A DNA stretch of 64,000 bases from Epiperipatus broadwayi (GCA_028023455.1 JAQFVV010006703.1:158501-222500); one strand, 5' to 3'. Counted from the first letter of the stretch, positions 49,464 through 61,753 are shown. Numbers and translations are program-made. Notes: a model not told the origin generated them from the sequence alone.

Positions 49464-51587
49464 TGTAACCTAATAAAAAAATGACTCGAATAATTTTTCA
49501 AATAATAATCATCACTCTCTGATTCTCCCTAATTTATAGACCTTCTCTCTAACTTATAGAAATATTTCAAACAAAACTCTAACAAGTTCTGATTGTTGGA
49601 CATATATCTTTTACACAATATCTTGGGTTGGGTGAGACTCTTACAGATAACAATAAGGACCATAAGTAGACTAAACTCAGTGGTTGGTTACATTTAAAGA
49701 ATTAGCTACAGAGATATACAATTAAGACAAAGGAAGAAGTTAACTCCGATAGAATAAATTATTCCAAATAAAACACATAATTTTGGGAAGAGATAAAAAC
49801 TCAATCATTCCCTCATAAATAATTTAGAATATGGTAAATTTCCACCTTCATCTCAATCAAATTCTCTGAGCTATGAATATTTGCACTTTCAAAAGTATTA
49901 TTCAATAGACTTTTGTAATTAACAAACAAGTGTATGGTTTAATATCATCCACTGATACGATTTGACTTCCTTTACATCTTGTAGAATAAAAAAAAATCCT
50001 TTCTTATAAGGCCAAATAAAGATCTCAAGGTTTTTTTGTGGTATTTTATCAAATATTTTAATGGTATAGTGTTGCAAGGCAAATGACTGACATTCTAGCA
50101 GGTTTTAAGAACATACACTTCCTAACAAGCTAATGCATCTGATTAATATCATAATAATAATCACATAGATTACCAAAGAAAATGCTTACTTTATTCAACA
50201 AATATTTAATAAAAAAAAATAATGTAAATAAATTTATAATATTTATTTAGAGCCCTTTACCTAGACTGGCATTCAAATAATAGAAGGTAAAGGGTACATT
50301 TCATTTCCCCCTATTATCCTAAACAACACAGATAAAATACTTCATTTTCAATATTTAAATTCTGACAATAGATTAATAATGTGCAGTCTGAATTATGAAT
50401 GGATATATCCATTGCAATACTTAAATGAACAGTTGTCAATTTAAAATTTTAATTAAAACAAATTGATATCATTTTTTTTATTAATTATTAGTAAATTTTG
50501 GATTATGAGAATTATAATTATTCGATTTGAAAATATACATTTTATTTCATTTTGTGGGTTTGTGGAACCAAAGAGAAGAGTTTCACACAGAAAAATACTC
50601 AGAACTACATTTTAATAAATTTTAAAAATACATTTATTACATTAGACATAAAAAAATTATTTACAGCACACTAATTTAATCACAGCTTACACATCACAGC
50701 TACTAGATCTTTTCCATTTTAACTCTGAGGAGTTAATAATTTAAGTTCATTTTATTTCAAAACTATTGCTTGTTGGTTTTCAAAATTGCACACTAAACTT
50801 ATGATCATAAATGATTAATATTCATGGCTAAATATTTATTTGAAATCACGATTCATTCTACTTCAACTAAGGCATTAAACAAACATTAATGAACTTGAAA
50901 ATAATAATTATATTAGTTGGCTAGCTTGCATCATAAGCTAATTAACATTTTTATATAGTTTACATCGTAGCGCTTTTATGATATCTCACTCTTAAACTCA
51001 TATAATAAAATTATGAAGATTAACTTCAAGATAATTTATTGCTACTTCTAATTTAGCCGGCTAATATGATGATGGTGACTGTCATCATTACATTACAACT
51101 ATATCATTCTATATTAATTTCAAAACTAAGGATAATTAAAAACATTCATCAGAAGTCGCACACACGTTGCTAGTTAACTTATTTAAAGTCCACATATTAA
51201 TATTAAATTTAAAATTTATGGAACTTACAAACCCTCGCGATTTTCTACATATGACGTCTATAAATAGCATTGTGTCTGTGTATTACCATCATGCTATGCT
51301 TTAAATTAAGGAATTAAGTTATTAAATATTGCGGATTTCATTGTATACTACTGGCAAAGCACAGTTGCACAATACGGATATTATTATGACCAACCAAAGC
51401 ACTGAAAATTATTACCTCCATAACTAACTATCATTGCCATAACATTTATAAATACAATAGTCTACACCCTCTGTGGTGGACAATCTAGTCTTTTAAATAC
51501 CACATGAGGGACAACATCACTAAATAAGCAATGGTGGCTTCCATACTTATCTATCAAGCATAAGTGAAGGCAAAGACGCAGTCTTAC

Positions 51588-51634
51588 AACCTAAGAAAAG
51601 AGAAAACACACCAAAGACCAATGATTCTCTCCAT
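51588..51634 (-). CDS. LTR first exon, family A right copy
   Basis: Identical 47-nt ATG exon and GTAAGAC donor as in the left LTR (44028-44074), with TATA at 51654. As the 5' LTR copy, this is the one placed to drive the element. Many bases around it differ between the LTRs while this block does not. That may reflect constraint, but 47 bp is too short to be sure. Confidence 0.4.
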
Positions 51635-51653
51635 GGAATCTAACTAAATAAGC

Positions 51654-51663
51654 TATATAAAAT
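51654..51663 (-). promoter_or_regulatory. TATA box of family A right LTR
   Basis: Minus strand tttatatagcttatttag, matching the left LTR. It lies about 20-30 bp above the ATG at 51634. Confidence 0.5.
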
Positions 51664-53816
51664 ATTTTGGAACACTGTCATCTCATGGCAAATACATATA
51701 ATATTGGGAGATCATTTCCATCCCATAAACATCATAAATAGTATACTATTTGATAAATCTAGAGCTATAAAGCATATCTATTTCTCACACTGGCAAGATA
51801 CAAATTTATCGCTAATGATAAAGATTAATAGCTTGCACGATCATTAAAATCTACACATTAAATAATATCCGAAACCCACAGGAAAGGAATAGTCAAAACG
51901 ACTATAAACACATAAAATAGCATGGTAAATATTTGCATAACATCAGGAATATGCACACGAACAATGAGCATAATAAATATTTATGAAATCAAGTGGACAG
52001 AATGATGCAATAGCTTTTATTAATTAAATGGTTAATAAAATAAATTTGTTCTCAGACAAATTCAAAATCTAATTTTTGCTACGAATGATATTAAGAAAAT
52101 TATTAAAACTTCTGATACCACACCTGTAATGATTATTTGTCCCAAGTTATAACGAATAGGAAATTTTAAATTCAAACTCTTTGCCAATATATTTGCAATT
52201 ACGGATGTGTAATAAAATTTTTTACACACTTTATTGTAAACTCCTTGAGACAATTTCAGATGGTAAAGTAAGATACATTGACATGTAAAATAAAGCATAA
52301 AATATATAACTAGTATATTACCTTTTTTTTAAAAAAAATACAAATTACAATAATAATGATGATGATGATAAATTCAGTTCATTAGTAAAGTTTCCTCAAC
52401 AGTATGCAGATAATTTATGGCGCGAGGTCCCAGGTCGTTAGCTATGGGAATAATATCGAGACATTAGTATTTTTAAACCAATATGTTTACTTATTTATTT
52501 ATTCTGTATAAAAAAAAACAACAATCTATGACTTCACTATGATAGTAGACAAGCACACAAATACAATATACTACTTTAAACACGAACAGGTATGGATCCA
52601 TTATGTGACACAATTTAATATTAACTAGCTAGTTTGAATATGACAATTTTGTACAATTATTATTAAATTCTAGTAGTTATCCATGGTTTTCTTGGAAAAA
52701 TATTTTATTAACAGTTTTTCCACTCTCTCCAAAGAAGCAGACGACAAAGCAACATCCCCACCATAAATGAAAAGATATACCAGTTTTTATTAACAAATTT
52801 TTATTTTTATTCTCAGAAAGCAGTATTCAATTTATTTAGGTTTTTTTTTTAATCATTTAGACATTTGTTGGTTGTTTTTTTTTGTTATAATTAAGATCGA
52901 ACATTTACTTACATTATTTTAGTCTTGAACAGTCTTAATATTTTTATTATTATTATTTTTAACTTGGTCTTAAATTTACTGCCATTAAAAATATGATTTA
53001 TTAGCATAAAATGACTGTTTATCATTTTCCATATGATCTCGGTTATTATTATGATTTTCATTTGTTGAAAATTTTCAAAGTTATAGGTTAAGTTAAAAGT
53101 ATTATCTTGACACATTATTATAAAATTTAGATTCATTTAGTTTAAGAAAGCATAAAACTTCATACCTTAATTTCGCCTTCATCAATGCGTTGATGTGACG
53201 ACTTTAAAGAACAAATATAATTTTTACTTGTTTTAAAAAACAAAAGGCAAAAAAATAAGAATTACAATGTTTTTTTTTTTTTTTTGTTAGGACAATCTCC
53301 GTGATGAAACTCTCACAATTTCCTCCAGTTTCGCGCTCTTTTCTCCAATATAAAAAAAACCCAACATATCACATGGCTACGTTTTGTGTTCCAATTTCAA
53401 GTTTAATAATACTTAACATGAATAAAGTTTTTTTTTTTTAAATAATAAACATAAAATACGTATAATAATTTTCTAATTCTTATATTTTGATTGTTGTTTT
53501 TATCAGAAGTTAAGAATAAATATTTTATTTGCCAAGTTTTATTATCTATTTTATTTTGAACAGTTAATAAATAAATTGAATATTTTAATAAATAAAATTA
53601 AAGATCTAAAGAGTCAACATATACTCATGCATGCACACACATCTAAGAGTGTAAAACTGATCTTATTTAAGGCAAGCTTCTTTTAATGATCCACTTCAAC
53701 TTTAAATAATCCAACAAATTTTCAACACTAAAAATTAAAATATTCATTCAGCTAGCTTTTTTTTTTTCTTTTAACTTTTGATAAAAATTTTACATTATAA
53801 ACATGCACTTTATTAC

Positions 53817-55419
53817 TTATCACATGATCATCTTTCCTATACTACCACATTAATTGTTGATAAACAGAGCAAAACTCTCCGTACAGTATTGCCACCTGTG
53901 CTAAACAGAGTAATCAATGGATGCCAGAAGGCTTGTGCATAAAATTCCTATCTAATGCCTACTCATCCAATATCCCCAGACTAGTTTCTGGCTTGTAGCC
54001 TTCGTCAGTGAGGAGCTTTGGATATGAGAGCACTGCATCTAGATCTTAGGATCTAATGCAACCCTCTAGCAGCCACCTTTTATCTCTACTTAACTACAAA
54101 ACTATGAGAATGAAATTGAAAACACAAAAAATATTTTCAATCTAAGCTCAATAGCTTATATAGTCATATGGGTCTGAACTCAGTTCAGCACCCATACATT
54201 TTGGTGTCTTTGGCTCTTTTACAACCATAGCCACCACTATCCTATTAGGCAGGATTGGTGTTAAACCATTAAGCATCACATGATGACATTTCCTATACTA
54301 GCACATTAATTGTTGATAAACAGAGCAAAACTTTCCATACAGTATTGCCACCTGTGCTAAACAGAGTAATCAATGGATGCCAGAAGGCTTGTGCATAAAA
54401 TCCCTATCTAATGCCTACTCATCCAATATCTCCAGACTAGTTTCTGGCTTGTGGCCTTCATCAGTGAGGAGCTTTGGATATGAGAGCACTGCATCTAGAT
54501 CTTAGGATCTAATGCAACCTTCTAGCAACCACCTTTTATCTCTACTTAACTACAAAACTATGAGAATGAAATTGAAAACACAAAAAATATTTTCAATCTA
54601 AGCTCAATAGCTTATATAGTCATGTCGGTCTGAACTCAGTTCAGCACCCATACATTTTGGTGTCTTTGGCTCTTTTACAACCATAGCCACCACTATCCTC
54701 TTAGGCAGGATTGGTGTTAAACCATTAAGCATCACATGATCACATTTCCTATACTAGCACATTAATTGTTGATAAACAGAGCAAAACTCTCCATACAGTA
54801 TTGCCACCTGTGCTAAACAGAGTAATCAATGGATGCCAGAAGGCTTGTTCATAAAATCCCTATATAATGCCAACTCATCCAATATTCCCAGACTAGTTTC
54901 TGGCTTGTGACCTTCATCAGTGAGGTGGCAATACTGTATGGAGAGTTTTGCTCTGTTTATCAACAATTAATGAGCTAGTATAGGAAATGTGATCATGTGA
55001 TGCTTAATGGTTTAACACCAATCCTGGCTAATAGGATAGTGGTGGCTATGGTTCTAAAAGAGCCAAAGACACCAAAATGTATGGGTGCTGAACTGAGTTC
55101 AGACCCATATGACTATATAAGCTATTGAGCTTAGATTGAAAATATTTTTTGTGTTTTCAATTTCATTCTCATAGTTTTGTAGTTAAGTAGAGATAAAAGG
55201 TGGTTGCTAGAGGGTTGCATTAGATCCTAAGATCTAGATGCAGGGCTCTCATATCCAAAGCTTTTCACTGATGAAGGCCACAAGCCAGAAACTAATCTGG
55301 GGATATTGGATGAGTAAGCATTAGATAGGGATTTTATGCACAAGCCTTCTGGCATCTATTGATTACTCTGTTTAGCACAGGTGGCAATACTGTATGGAGA
55401 GTTTTGCTCTGTTTATCAG
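53817..55419. mobile_element. Nested foldback array in the family A LTR
   Basis: TTTATTA occurs on both sides (53810-53816 and 55420-55426), and the left LTR shows the empty site. The insert holds direct units of about 455 bp (starting near 53838, 54291 and 54748, the third cut at 54924), then an inverted run 54925-55419. Each unit has tgttgataaacagagc, a catcagtgagg piece and a ctagatcttagga piece. The 7-bp target duplication and foldback form fit a non-autonomous DNA element, internally amplified. No transposase is present. Confidence 0.75.
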
Positions 55420-55664
55420 TTTATTAATTAAATATGAATCGCAGTTATATACTTTTAAATATTTTTTATTAGATAACTATTTAACTATAGATATATGAGA
55501 TATTGCTTATTAAGTGAGACCATTTATCTACATATTAAATGATATAGTTTTATGTCTAGTTATTAGTTTTATTTTATCTTTTATTTTCTTTTTATGGCTA
55601 AGTATTATATACTGCACTGATAAAAATGTCTTAATAAAAACAGGTGGCATATCACATGGTTACA

Positions 55665-55688
55665 ATATATATATATATATATATATAT
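55665..55688. repeat. (AT)12 tract joining family A and family B
   Basis: Only this tract separates the end of family A (GGTTACA) from the start of family B copy 2 (TATAATGG). Two unrelated elements share one (TA)n site. Confidence 0.9.
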
Positions 55689-55976
55689 TATAATGGTATA
55701 TGCCATTACATTAATTTAAAATTAAAATAAAATTTTTCTTAAGTTTGTAAATAAAAACTGAAAGCTAAAAAAATTAAAAAGTTGTTAAACATGTATACTT
55801 ATATATATTCCCAAAGATGCAAAACTTTAAAAATTGTTTGTTTTTTAAATAAAAAAAATGTATTTGAACATACTTTTTTAGAAAAAAAGGACAAGATATA
55901 AAGATAAAATATTTTTGTAAATGGAAATGATTGTTTTATAAATTAATTGAAAAGCAAACTAGCCCTTGGGGCTCTT

Positions 55977-55988
55977 ATATAAAAAAGT
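55977..55988 (+). promoter_or_regulatory. TATA box of family B copy 2
   Basis: gctcttatataaaaaagtca, conserved with copies 1 and 3, 50 bp above the ATG at 56027. Confidence 0.55.
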
Positions 55989-56026
55989 CAGAATGAAATA
56001 TAGATAAGAGAACAAAAATAAATTAG

Positions 56027-56112
56027 ATGTCCAATAGAAGCAGCAATGAAGGCTCGGACCATAACAAAAAAAATGGAACAAGAAACTATTGTTCAGTGAA
56101 TCTGGATGATTG
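56027..56112 (+). CDS. Short LTR exon, family B copy 2
   Basis: 28 codons plus two bases from ATG (MSNRSSNEG ... CSVNLDD) to GT (gattg|gtataaaag). Copy 3 keeps exactly the same 86-nt frame with several amino-acid changes; copy 1 is frame-disrupted. The donor GTATAA is only moderate. Role unknown: leader exon, upstream ORF, or Gag start. Confidence 0.3.
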
Positions 56113-57762
56113 GTATAAAAGAAAAAATATTGAAATTAAGAACAGTTCCAGCTTGATTTTGTGAGAAGAGCAATAAGATGCACTTGTCACTCTCTCTCAC
56201 TTATTTCAAATGAAACGACTGTAATACCAGGATTAAACCAGCTAAGGCTACCTTCAGATAGATCGGTCTTCAAATAAAGACTTTGTGGGAATTGATACCA
56301 GGAACCGAGAGATCTTCTACTGTAAGATATAAACAGAAATATTTTACTAAAAGTAATTAAGAACTTTAAAGATTTGACAAGCTTTTAATATTCAGCTAAC
56401 CTAAATTTTAAAATGAACTTTTATCTGACCTTTAAGTTTCAAATTAATTATAAATGTTTAATTTTTATACATTTAAGTTTGCTAAAATTCATTTCCATTT
56501 TTATTTTTTTTTAATATTGTATAAATTATTTAAATGCATTAAATTTAAGTTGGGTATAGATGCTTGCATAGCGTCGTTCATGCTTAATTATGTTTTTGTT
56601 TTCATATTTGATTGGAATATAAAGGCATTGGTAAATAATGATATCTTATGTTGAATATCTAAGATGTATTTATTCAGATGTCTTTTAAGTTATGATGAAT
56701 GCCATTGGGTTTCTTGTAAATTCCCTCTGCAATTACATCAATGACTTTATATTTTGATCATTTATGTTTATTTTGTAATGTTTTTGACCTTGTAATCTAT
56801 GTAGCCGATCTATACTCAACATTAAAACTGTTATAAAATTCATTTGTGCAAAATTATATAAATGTTAAAATTAAGTCAGGCATGAATGGCTATATAGATT
56901 TGTAAAATTATATTAATTAATTAAGGGAGGGTTAATCTTAGGTTATTTGTTTCATAGTTGGATTGAGTCAATGGATGGAATATATCGGTGTAATTAGTAG
57001 ATGTAGTATAAAATTCGCTACATGCAGGATCACATTATACACCACACACTTCTTTTTTGCCTATGAAATGGGATAGTAAGATGGAAAACACAGTCCCTTC
57101 CTATGGAGTTTTTTTTTTGCTCTTCTTGTTAGATAGATGTAGTATTCCTATCTAAATGAGAGTCAATGTCTTCTTTTACCATGCTGTTCAGATGTACATT
57201 CCTGACAGTATATTTGTGCTATTGTTTCATACTGCATTGAATACATCGATATATCAGATGGATTGACATTGGTTTGGCTGTGAACTTTTGGCCTAAGATT
57301 AAATAAGGGATAGAATATTTTCTTTCAAATGCAATCTATGTAGTTTATTCATACTCAACACTCTTAAAAAATATTATTAAATTCATCTGTACAGATGGTT
57401 TAAAATTTAAAATGATAATTTAAATTCAAAGTTAATATGAAATCTAAAATAATAAATGTTATTCCTCAAATTTTAAATGATTATATATGTGCATAAATAA
57501 ATGTTGTTCATGTCTTAATTACTGGCAGTCGCTTTTATTTTTTTTATATTTAAGATACAAATTAAACAAAGTTATATATTATTATTTCTGTGTCTCCACT
57601 GAGCTAGTGTTTGGGGCTAACAGTCAAAAATATAAATTAAAGTGGAATCTTAACAGCGCATATCTGCCTACTCTATAAATTTTTGAGATTCAAGTAGCCT
57701 AGTGGCACTCTGTAGTGCAGATACAGTAAGACTGCAACATCCATTTTTTTGTGACCATTATA

Positions 57763-57785
57763 ATTGGTGCCCAACATGGGCTGCC
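57763..57785 (+). other. Primer-binding-like motif of family B copy 2
   Basis: ATTGGTGCCCAACATGGGC directly follows the LTR end CCATTATA. TGGTGCCCAAC-type sequences are common just downstream of 5' LTRs in metazoan Ty3/gypsy-type elements, as far as I recall; the pairing tRNA was not determined. Confidence 0.6.
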
Positions 57786-57960
57786 ATTTATGTACCAAGT
57801 TCACTGAACAGAAGATCTTACTTACACTGCCAATGTTTGGGCTGGTTACAAACTTCTTTATAATACATTTATAATCTTATTTAATTATAAATGTTACATG
57901 AACGAACCGGCACGTTTGAGAAAAGTGGAAAATGTTATTGATACCTTTAACTATCAACAA
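57786..57960 (+). other. Remnant of family B interior
   Basis: About 175 bp between the primer-site-like motif and the next, inverted, family B piece. It contains no open frame of note. The element interior has been lost or replaced. Confidence 0.3.
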
Positions 57961-58562
57961 TTGATGTAATTGCAGTGGGAATTTACAAGAAACCCAATGG
58001 CATTCATCATAAAATGCTGCATTGACACCAATAACTAAAATACATCCGAATAAATACAGTTTAGATATTCAATGTAATATATCATTATTTACTGAATGTC
58101 TATATATTTTAACCAAATATGAAAACCAAAACATAATTAAACGTGAATGAATCCATGCAAATGTCTATACCCAACTTAAATTTAATGCATTTAAATAATT
58201 TATATGATATTAATAAAAATAAAAATGGAAATGATTTTTAGCAAAGTTAAATGTATAAAAATTAAACATAATAATTAATTTGAAAACTCAAGTCAGATAA
58301 AAAGTTCATTTTAAAATTTACGTTAGCTAAATCTTAAAAGCTTGTCAAATTTTAATGAAAGTTCTTAATTATTTTTAAATTTCATAGTTCATGTGTTACA
58401 GTAGAAAAATCATGGTACATGGTGCCAATTCCCATGACATCTCTATTTAAAATCCAGTCTGTTGTTCTGGAAGTGGCCTTAGCTGGTTCAATCCTGGTAT
58501 TACAATCATTTTATTTGAAATAAGTGAAAGAGAGCCACAAGTGCATCTTATCACCCTTCTCA
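57961..58562 (-). repeat. Family B LTR fragment, inverted
   Basis: About 600 bp matching 60210-60840 of copy 3 in the same orientation (ttgatgtaattgcag, gacaccaataac, ttaatgcatttaaataattta). Both ends are truncated, so it is a broken LTR piece. Confidence 0.7.
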
Positions 58563-59190
58563 CTTCTTCAAAAAACAAAATCATAAAAAAAAAGAATTTA
58601 CTTAGTGTTAGTAATTATGTTACACAAATTGATTATATATTACTGAAAATTTCAAAAGGACAAATCTTTTTTTTTTAAAAGACAAACTAGTAATTACACA
58701 CAAATATAATGATAAAAAATTGTTGACTGTTTATTCTTTACTACCAGCTAATGTTCTGCCCCCCTCCCTTCCAAGTTTCTTTTCTTCTACTTTTAAGTAT
58801 TACTTAGGCACATTAAATGCTTGGATTTTAAATAAGACTTTTTTTTAAAAAAAAAATATGATTTATATTAATTATTACGTTTTAATTATTTTGTTTTATT
58901 CCTCATATTTATTTTTATATATGCACAATTTTTCTTACTGGCAGAACCTTTAAAACAAAATTCAAACTATAACTTTGCATTAATACAAAAATATATGCAC
59001 ATTTCAGAAAAAATATTACTGGCTTAATTTTCAAGGTACACATGGTTTTTTAAGCATCAGACTATAACATCATGTTAATACAATATATATATATATACTC
59101 ATTTTTTAAAAAAAATGTTACTGGCATGATTTATTGTTAAAATTCTCAGGGTACTGGTGGTTTATTAAATATTGGCTTATGTTGGGAGGA
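58563..59190. other. AT-rich gap with weak tandem repeats
   Basis: Three loosely similar pieces contain ttactggc (about 58936, 59017 and 59118) with spacing near 80-100 bp. A short (TA)n lies at about 59083. No coding sequence seen. Confidence 0.4.
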
Positions 59191-59194
59191 CAAT

Positions 59195-61283
59195 TATAAT
59201 GGTCACAAAAAAATGGAAGTTGCAGTCTTACTGTATCTGCACTACAGAGTGCCACTAGGCTACTTGAATCTAGAAAATTTATAAAGTAGGCAGATATGCG
59301 CTATTAAGATTCCACTTTAATTTATATTTTTGACTGTTAGCCCCAGTCACTAGCTTAGTGGAGTTGCAGAGATAATAATATATAACTTTGTTTAATTTGT
59401 ATCTTAAATACAAAAAAAATAAAAGCCACTGCCAGTAATTATAACACAAACAACATTTATTTACACACATATATAATCATTTAAAATTTGAGGAAAAACA
59501 TTTATTATTTTAGATTTTCATATTAACTTTAACTTTAAATTATTATTTTAAATTTTAAACCATCCATACAGATGAATTTAATATTTTTTAAGAGTGTTGA
59601 GTATGAATAAACTACATGGATTGTATTTGAAAGAAAATATTCTGTCCCTTATTTAACCTTAGGCCATAAGTTCGCAGCTAAATTAACGTCAATCCATCTG
59701 ATATATTGATGTATTCAATGCAGTATGATATGACAGCACAAATATACTGTCAGGAATGTACATCTGAACAGCATGGTTAAAGAAGACATTGACTCTCATT
59801 CAGATAGGAATACTACATCTATCTGACAAGAAGAGCAATAAAAAAAAACTCCATAGGAAGGGACTGCATTTTCTGTCTTACTATCCCATTCCACAGGCAA
59901 AAAAGGGTGTGTGCGGCGTATAATGTGATCCTGCACATAGCAAATCTCATACTACATCTACTAATTACATCGATATATCCCATCCATTGACCCAATCCAA
60001 CTACAAAACAAATAACCTAAGATTAACTCTCCCTTAATTAATTAATATAATTTTACAAATCTATATAGCCATTCATGCCCGACTTATATTTAACATTTAT
60101 ATAATTTCACGCAGATGAATTTTATAACAGTTTTAATGTTGAGTATAGATCGGCTTCATAGATTACATGGTCAAAAACATTTCAAAATAAACATAAATGA
60201 TCAAAATATAAAGTCATTGATGTAATTGCAGAGGGAATTTACAAGAAACCCAATGGAATTCATCATAAGATGCCGCATTGACACCAATAACTTAAAAGAC
60301 ATCCGAATAAATACATTTTAGATATTCAACATAAGATATTATTTACTGTATGTCTATATATTCCAATCAAGTATGAAAACAAAAACATAATTAAGCATGA
60401 ATGAATCTATGCAAGCATCTATACCCAACTTAAATTTAATGCATTTAAATAATTTATACAATATTAATAAAAATAAAAAAAATAAAAATGGAAATGATTT
60501 TTAGCAAACTTAAATGTATAAAAATTAAACATTTATAATTAATTTGAAACTTAAAGGTCAGATAAAAGTTCATTTTAAAATTTAGGTTAGCTGAATATTA
60601 AAAGCTTGTCAATTCTTTAAAGTTCTTAATTACTTTTAGTAAAATTTTTCTGTTTATATCTTACAGTAGAAGAGCTCCCATTTTCTGATGTCAATTCCCA
60701 TAAAGTCTTTATTTGAAGACTGGTCTATCTGAAGGTAGCCTTAGCTGGTTCAATCCTGGTATTACAGTCATTTCATTTAAAATAAGTGAGAGAGAGAGAG
60801 CGACAAGTGCATCTTATTGCTCTTCTCACAAAATCAAGCTGGAACTGTTCTTAATTTCAATATTTTTTTCTTTTATACTGATCGTCCAGATTCACTGAAC
60901 AATAGTTTCCTGTTTCATTTTTTTTGTTATGGTCCAGGCCTCCATTGCTGCTTCTATTGGACATCTAATTTATTTTTGTTCTCTTATCTATATTTCATTT
61001 GACTTTTTTATATAAGAGCCCCAAGGGCTAGTTTACTTTTCAATTAATTTATAAAACAATCATTTCCATTTACAAAAATATTTTATCGTTAGATCTTGTA
61101 CTTTTTTCTAAAAAAGTATGTTCAAATACTTTTTTTTTATTTAAAAAAGAAATAATTTTTAAAGTTTTGCATCTGTACGAATATATATACATATACATGT
61201 TTAACAACTCTTTAATTTTTTTTAGCTTTTAGTTTTTATTTACGAACTTAAGAAAAAAATTTATTTTAATTTTAAATTAATGT
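59195..61283 (-). mobile_element. Family B LTR copy 3, inverted
   Basis: Reverse-orientation LTR. On the minus strand it ends CCATTATA at 59195 and is followed by a degenerate primer-site-like TTGTCCTCCCAAC. The 5' end lacks about the first 16 bp (TGTAATGG...), which are replaced by (TA)n at 61284-61308. TATA (ttatataaaaaagtc on the minus strand near 61010) and the 86-nt exon are kept. With copy 2 it makes a large inverted repeat of about 2 kb arms. Confidence 0.7.
60879..60964 (-). CDS. Short LTR exon, family B copy 3
   Basis: Same 86-nt ATG frame as 56027-56112, ending at a GT (gatca|gtataaaag). It keeps MSNRSSN and NYCSVNLDD and differs at several middle residues. Confidence 0.3.
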
Positions 61284-61352
61284 AATATATATATATATAT
61301 ATATATATGATAAACAAAAATGCAAGTTAAAAAACTTGCTTACGCTTGTATT

Positions 61353-61700
61353 TATGTCCACAGATGGCGTCCTACCAAAAACACCTATCAAGCGTATTTT
61401 CGTTTACATAAACGTCAGAGTAGTTAGTATTCACTATCTCTAACTATAATTCCACTTTCAGATCATGATTTCAAGCTATTTGCTATCGTCAGTGAAAGAC
61501 AGGAATAAAGAAACTAGATCTAAATACAAACTCTGAGCGTTTATGAAACAATTTCTATTCAGCTTGCAAGCGTGAATTTTTTAGACACGTAATGTGATCT
61601 GAAAGTGGAATTATAGTTAGAGATAGTGAATACTAACTACTCTGACGTTTATGTAAACGAAAATACGCTTGATAGGTGTTTTTGGTAGGACGCCATCTGT

Positions 61701-61707
<7 letters not shown>
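61353..61707. mobile_element. Foldback element, 113-bp arms apparently identical
   Basis: Arms 61353-61465 and 61595-61707 are reverse complements with no mismatch that I could see. They surround a 129-bp centre. The arms begin tatgtccacagatggcgtcc. A (TA)n tract follows on the right and another lies 45 bp to the left. Apparently identical arms suggest a young, possibly still mobile, non-autonomous element. The centre contains no ORF. Confidence 0.8.

Positions 61708-61750
<43 letters not shown>
61706..61750. repeat. (TA)n microsatellite
   Basis: About 45 bp of AT dinucleotides between the foldback element and the family A-like sequence. Confidence 0.95.

Positions 61751-61753
<3 letters not shown>

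Larger units (their letters stand above)
41887..55664 (-). mobile_element. Family A giant-LTR retroelement, LARD-like, whole
   Basis: Two direct repeats of about 4.6 kb (41887-46491 and 49464-55664, the latter carrying a 1.6-kb nested insert) flank about 3 kb. Read on the minus strand each repeat starts TGTAACC and ends GGTTACA. The right (5') LTR is followed by AATTGGATGCCCAAC, a primer-site-like motif. The left (3') LTR is preceded by a polypurine tract (agtgagagggat). ATAT abuts both outer ends. The interior holds only a decayed coiled-coil gene; no reverse transcriptase, integrase or protease motif was found. LTR size and interior length are close to those of plant LARDs. Similarity between the LTRs is high, so insertion is fairly recent or the LTRs have been homogenised. 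Confidence 0.75.
49464..55664 (-). repeat. Family A 5' LTR with nested 1.6-kb insert
   Basis: Right copy, about 4.59 kb after removing 53817-55419 and one copy of the TTTATTA duplication. Its promoter, exon and termini match the left copy. The outer edge runs into (AT)12, shared with the start of family B copy 2. Confidence 0.8.
55689..57762 (+). mobile_element. Family B LTR copy 2
   Basis: 2074 bp, TATAATGG to CCATTATA (perfect 8-bp inverted termini), similar throughout to copy 1. Unlike copy 1 it is followed by a primer-site-like motif and interior sequence, so it was a 5' LTR. TATA at 55977 and a short exon at 56027-56112 are inside. Confidence 0.7.

Noticed and set aside
53838-54924. Possible CRISPR-like or satellite array (455-bp units)
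   Set aside because: The units are long, only about three, and followed by an inverted run with target duplication. It is a foldback insert in eukaryotic DNA.
57487-57678. 63-codon frame in family B copy 2, also open in copy 3 (59279-59470, minus)
   Set aside because: It starts over the AATAAA signal, is broken in copy 1, and the peptide is low in complexity. Its conservation follows from LTR similarity.
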